Shown here: one piece after another, positions 35,469 to 39,793 of the stretch
How positions within the stretch are numbered: position 1 is the first letter of the stretch
Layout: each line of letters opens with the position of its first letter
Assembly: GCA_025769875.1 (NCBI GenBank)
Contig: JAGFNK010000475.1
Location: 1-39,793, forward strand
Direction: 5' to 3'
Length of the DNA: 39,793 bases
Origin: Russula earlei
Lineage: Eukaryota > Basidiomycota > Agaricomycetes > Russulales > Russulaceae
Made by a program: the position numbers and the translations under genes
Notes under the pieces: generated by a model
Databases searched by the model: none
What the model was told of the DNA's origin: nothing
Seen by the model: only the letters and a program-made list of their open reading frames with translations

Positions 35469-37263
35469 TGTCAAGACACATACTGCTGATCACAAAGGAC
35501 TCAGGAGCAGGTGGGCAAGGGTCAGAACAGACGGTACACAGCATAAACAGCGTTGAACAGGAGGACAAGCCAAATGACTAGGAGATACCAGATGGGGACT
35601 GGTACATGTTGCAGAAGGCAGAGGCAAAGTGTAGAGGCCAGTGCAGTGAGGGGCTTTAAACAAGGCGGTTGTTGAAGAGTACCTTGAGGATGAGGGAAGA
35701 CTTTAGACTGAGCGGTTGCAGGGGAGTACCCAGGAAAATGAGAGTATCACAAATGGACAGTCTGACAACTGCCATGCTTCATTGGGGCTTATATACAGTG
35801 TACAGGGTCGATTACAAAGAACTGGGACTATTCTAGACTCTTTGGTACCATCCAATAGGGCCACAGAGGCATAAACTTGCTTGTGTCAAGTTTCAGGCTT
35901 ACTGAGAGCATTACTGATCATTGTAGAGCGATGACATCATTATGATGTCACTGTGGAGCGCTTAGTGAGCCTATGAGGTCACTGTGGAGTCGCTCAGTCA
36001 GCCATGATGTCATTGGAGCCTTGATGATGTCAGATGAGTTAAGCAACAGTTTCTAAGAGTTTGTGCTGCTGTTTTGGGTTCTTGGTGGCTGGGTGACCAT
36101 GCGGCTGCCACGCGATGGTTACCCGATTAGGAAACTGGTGCCTGGTCGTGTTATAATGCCTTTGCAATAGCGATATCTTGTACTGCAGGAGGGGTAGCCC
36201 AGAAAATGGAAGGGAGTTGGCAATGCAAAGTGAGAGAGGTTGTCATGAACCATTCTCCGGAGAGGGCCCTTGAAGGACCCTTCCTTATAGAAGGAAACCC
36301 AACCTCTATGGTGTCACCCTGTTCACGCGAGCAAAAGGGGTGAGTAGAGGTGTCCACAATATCGCGCACGCATTGTTGCGCGAGTGATTCTCGGCACAAT
36401 CGACATACAGCAAGCCCCACTTAAAGGCAACCCTTCTAGCAACAAAAGACAGCATTAGGGCCTTCCTAAGGACCCTTTGGAACGACCCTAGGAACTCTAC
36501 AATAGGTACTAACCTGGTATCAAAGGCCCTACAACGCGTTATTAGACCAACTCTAATAACTATAGAACGAACTATAAGGCAACACTAAGGACCTTAATAG
36601 AAGTATTAGGGTCGACTCTAAGGACCCTAATAGAACTATATAAGGGCCTTATAGGACGTCACTATTCCCTAACCAAACTACAAGTCCTCAAACGACCGGC
36701 CCTAAACTAACTAACAGGAAATAAATCAGGTGTTTGCATGTGCACTAAAGCAGTGAACACATGGACAATGGAAGCTCTTACTCATCAAGAAGAGTCTTCT
36801 TACTCAGCAGCTTACTGAGCATGACTGAGCATGCTCAGTAAGCATCCCCCGACTTCTTACTCATCACTCTATTGTGCTTGATAACAAGGTTATGACTTGT
36901 TCCCTATTTAGCAGTTCTCTTGTAGTATATAAGCGCTCAATAAAGTAGCAGACAGTCCTCAGACTGTCCATTTGTTTACGGCACTCTCCATCCCTGGGAT
37001 ACTCCTTTAAGGACCATCCCCCTGTGACTATCCTGGCCTCTTCCCTGCGTGACTGTTCTACTCTCACAGTAACAATACCTCTCTGGTATTTGTTACTACT
37101 CTGGATTCTACTCCTTGCCCACGCGGTCTTGGACGTCTATCGACTCATCTTTGAGCTTATCCCTCGCTCTTGAACTGGATAGTTCAACAGTGAGTCTTGA
37201 CAGAGGTCTCTCTTGAGTGAAATAGGACAATCTATGGCCAGGACCTGGCCTTGGTTCGTAACA
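35469..37263 (-). mobile_element. Middle solo LTR, family 2, nested in the outer LTR; TSD CTTCC
   Basis: On the minus strand it starts TGTTACGAACC (37263) and ends GTGTCTTGACA (35469). CTTCC occurs at 35464-35468 and 37264-37268. Without the inner insertion it is 828 bp, matching the 829-bp copy at 27790-28618 throughout. Confidence 0.93.
36241..37202 (+). mobile_element. Inner solo LTR, family 1 (962 bp), TSD GAGGT
   Basis: Starts TGTCATGAACC and ends GAGTCTTGACA, with GAGGT at 36236-36240 and 37203-37207. It is aligned along its length with the outer LTR. Its TATA box is at 36926-36933. It is the youngest of the three insertions because it lies inside the middle one. Confidence 0.95.
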
Positions 37264-37599
37264 CTTCCTCTCTGTGTGCTTACTCAACTGTACCAGTAAC
37301 TGTGCCCCTTTGGTACTTGTTACTGCTCTGGACCCTACTCCTAGCCCACGCCGTCCTAGACATCTATCGACTTGTCTCTGAACTAACCCCTCACTCTTGA
37401 ACTGGATTGTTCAATAGTGAGTCTTGACAACAAGTCCTCTTACTCTTACTGCTTCTCTCCATTAACTGGTTTTCCCCCTATCCTCTCATGGGCTCAAAGC
37501 AATGTGCTGCTATGTGATTGCCTTGCACAAAGCATAATACAGGCAAAAGAAAATGTGGCAAACCAAAAACTGACAATGTTGAAAGTGAAGACTCATTCA

Positions 37600-39770
37600 C
37601 TGCCACTCCCACTCAGCCAAAGCACCACAAGCACGGCCTCTCACCAAGGCTTCTAAGGCATCCCTAACACCTATTCATGAGGAAGATGGGGCTTGTGTTG
37701 ATGTAGAAGCTGTGGATGTCAGTCTCTATGACATTGCATATTCTCTCATGAACATGGACAAATTTGACCACTCTTTTGACTTCAAGGATCCTATAGAGGA
37801 AGGGATTGATGCTTCACTTGAAGAAGAAGGTACAAGGGCCATTTTTTTCTTGCCAAAGATTGTCAAATGATAACCTTTTTTGTTTGCTATCAGTGACCCC
37901 AGATAATCCCCCGGTAATTCCTCTCACATTCAATATCCCATTCGAAAATGCCTCTCAGAACTTGTTGTCAACTCTGACATTGCATTTACAACACTCTTCA
38001 TTGACATCACTGCCAAAATGGAGACCAGCATCTTCTGTCTCTCCCAGATCAGGTATATCCTTCCTTGGATGGTGCCCAAGACAGGCAAGCCTGTTGCAAA
38101 AATGCTTGAAAATGAAGATTGCTTTTGAAAACTGATTGAACATGTATGGAATCACATTGATGAGCAAAAGGTGAAAACCTGTGGAAAGGGCAAGGTCTGG
38201 CCATTAAGCATCCAAATTGTCAATACCTCTGCCCTGGGAGCTAAAAAGGTGCATCTCATATCCTACTGTTCACATCTACATCTGACACATTTTTGACTAA
38301 AGGCCCCTGGAAAAAAGAAGTTGTCCTCACTACCCACAACCTCACACCTGCCTTTGGATCACCATGCCCCCCAGCAAGACCAAGAGACTGAGCGTTTAGC
38401 ACTCTTGGAAAAGAAACACATGTGTGAAGAGCACAACAAGCCATGCTACATGCAAATGACTGGCACACACTACCAGTACACAATGGAGGATCTGACCATT
38501 TGGGCTGCCTTGTTGGTACATACCATTGCCAATTTCCTTTGGATGCTCAATCCTAATGTTGGCAGGCACAATGCCTTGTGACAATTGATACTCCCCCAGA
38601 CTGTTAAGGCTCCAAAGTGCCTTAAATAAGATCAATGGTCACGTCTATGAATGCGTCCTACCAATGCAGATATGCTTGAGTCAAGCAAGCAATACTCGTG
38701 GAGGGGAAGGAGTGTTAGATCCTTCTGGAGTATGGCAATAAGATGAGAGGGGCTCTGCAGATGGGGTAGGAGTCAACTGTTTGGGATTGGCAAACTAAGT
38801 TGAGCTTAGGGCTCAACTGTTGCAACTGGGGGCTTTATATAGCCCTACAGGGATAAGGTTTGTGCTACTGTAGTACTGGTTGGTGCTATAGAAGCAAAAG
38901 GTGGCTCATAGAAGTGAGGTTGCTTCTATGTAAACGATCTTGGTGCTGGAAGCATTAAGTGCTTCCCTAGTAGCAATCTCAGTGTCATAAGTACTTTCCT
39001 AATCAAGGAAGTGATGTACGTGGCAGTACAGGAACATCTGGGACAGAAGCAATGCTACTCATTGCTTCTTTAGTACATCTTCAGAAAGGTATGATCAACG
39101 CGTTCCGAACACGATATCAACAGACATAAATGGTCAAGATCTGACGCACACATGATGGAAGCAGTGCAGTCCATAGTTCAGGTGTTCCGGCATCTTCCGG
39201 ACCCCAAACCACTCGGTAACACAGACAAGCTGAATCTTGTGGACAAATGCCTCTGGCAAGCAAGAATCAAAAAGTGTGAGACATCACAACCACCCCCTGC
39301 TGATTCATTGGCCACTGTGCCAAACCCAAGCCACACAGTTGCCAGAACATCCTCCAACCCACCTGGATGGGCACAAATCATGATGATGATGCTTGAGGGA
39401 GCCTTTGCCAACACTGGTTCAAACTCTTATCACCTTCCTTGCAGTGAACTCTTCCCACCTTCAACTCCACACCCTTGGTCTTCCCCACTCCCAAAACAGA
39501 TTGCATGTGACAAGGACTACCCTGACCTGAAGGAGTGGCTCCATGCTATTGAGGAGCATCCTGTCTGAAACAAGTTTGGAGAAGATTTCATGCAGTATGC
39601 CAATGTCCTTGTGGACATTCCCAAGCTTTTCACAATTGAAGACATTGTGCCACTCACTGGCAATGAGCTGGCACAGATTGGTGGCATGGAATTTGGGACA
39701 GCCTCATGCATCATACAGTTTGCAAAGGAGGATGCATTGGTTTTAGAAAAGAACAAGAAGGCATGTTTCT
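37600..39770 (+). pseudogene. Repeat-associated multidomain hypothetical gene, broken
   Basis: Pieces in order on the plus strand: an acidic segment (IHEEDGACVDVEAVDVSLYD, about 37670-37735); NSDIAFTTLFIDITAKMET (about 37970-38026), which looks like a PB1/ubiquitin-like start; KHMCEEHNKPCYM and HYQYTMEDLTIWAALL (about 38415-38515); then, past an LTR insertion, YPDLKEWLHAIEEHP, YANVLVDIPKLFTIEDI and LAQIGGMEFGTASCIIQFAKED (about 39520-39730), a SAM-like helical domain. The domain order resembles high-copy hypothetical proteins of Agaricomycetes (recalled, not searched). Several stops and frame changes, plus the inserted LTR, make it non-functional unless some are introns. It may run past the window end. 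Confidence 0.5.
38713..39122 (-). mobile_element. Solo LTR of about 410 bp inside the repeat-associated gene
   Basis: On the minus strand it starts TGTTGATATCGTG and ends GGATCTAACA, so TG...CA with TGTTRA-type inverted ends. A TATA-type box CTATATAAAG lies in the same orientation (about 38832-38841). The short length and the head sequence suggest Ty1/copia, from memory. The flanks AGGAG and GACAT do not form a target duplication. Confidence 0.6.
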
Positions 39771-39793
39771 AGGTAGAGTATCTCATATTAGAC

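Larger units (their letters stand above)
34666..37429 (+). mobile_element. Outer solo LTR, family 1, split by nested insertions; TSD ACAAG
   Basis: Starts TGTCATGAACC, ends GAGTCTTGACA, with TGTCA/TGACA inverted ends and ACAAG at 34661-34665 and 37430-37434. Its own sequence is 34666-35468 plus 37269-37429 (964 bp), nearly the same length as the intact copy at 36241-37202. It has a TATA box TATATAAG at 35353-35360 with CAGACTGTCCATTTGT about 34 bp on. The interruption is the minus-strand family-2 LTR. Confidence 0.93.

Noticed and set aside
34639..36420. Two similar minus-strand frames (68 and 89 codons) starting MGLAVCRLC
   Set aside because: They are the same part of two copies of the family-1 LTR; similarity reflects the repeat, not a conserved gene.
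34666..37202. 34666-35468 and 36241-37035 as the paired LTRs of one full retrotransposon
   Set aside because: The sequence between is a minus-strand LTR of another family, not gag-pol, and each copy has its own different 5-bp duplication.

Overview
The window looks like nuclear DNA from a filamentous basidiomycete, most likely an Agaricomycete. The genes are dense in short introns of about 45-90 nt with GT(A/G)-AG ends. Housekeeping proteins are of fungal type (CDC48, TIM44, tubulin cofactor B, DGAT2, Argonaute), and gene-rich blocks alternate with stretches packed with repeats and broken transposons. No rRNA, tRNA, CRISPR array or prokaryotic feature was seen.

Layout. 1-1293: no recognisable gene. 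1294-5303 (minus): an Argonaute gene split into about 23 exons, with all four DEDH slicer residues present, so an RNA-silencing effector. 5987-8195 (minus): a secreted protein with histidine-rich repeats and a Ser/Thr-rich tail. 8200-9600: gene remnants, including the N-terminus of an amino-acid permease and part of a ubiquitin-conjugating enzyme. 10293-14103: three copies of a ~152-bp tandem repeat, the last split by a 3.4-kb PIF/Harbinger transposon with 201-bp terminal inverted repeats and a TAA target duplication. 14655-20772: a compact housekeeping block with DGAT2 (minus), divergent from TBCB (plus), followed by CDC48 (plus). 21400-31140: transposon graveyard holding a decayed pogo-like element split by a hAT-like element, a complete solo LTR and copies of a CT-rich dispersed repeat. 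31749-33474 (plus): TIM44. 34666-37429: three solo LTRs nested inside one another, each with a perfect 5-bp target duplication. 37600-39770: a broken repeat-associated gene interrupted by another solo LTR.

Splicing was worked out by hand. For CDC48 (813 aa), TBCB (273 aa) and TIM44 (455 aa) the proposed exons add up to an exact open frame. Argonaute is resolved except for one stretch of the MID region. CDC48 appears to use two GC-AG introns, and Argonaute has an 8-nt exon and probably a 6-nt one. The genes do not form one pathway. The link worth noting is positional: a slicer-type Argonaute lies in the same 40 kb as many dead transposons of the kind RNA silencing acts on. I found no clearly new biological system. 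The best candidates for novelty are the secreted histidine-rich repeat protein and the repeat structures.
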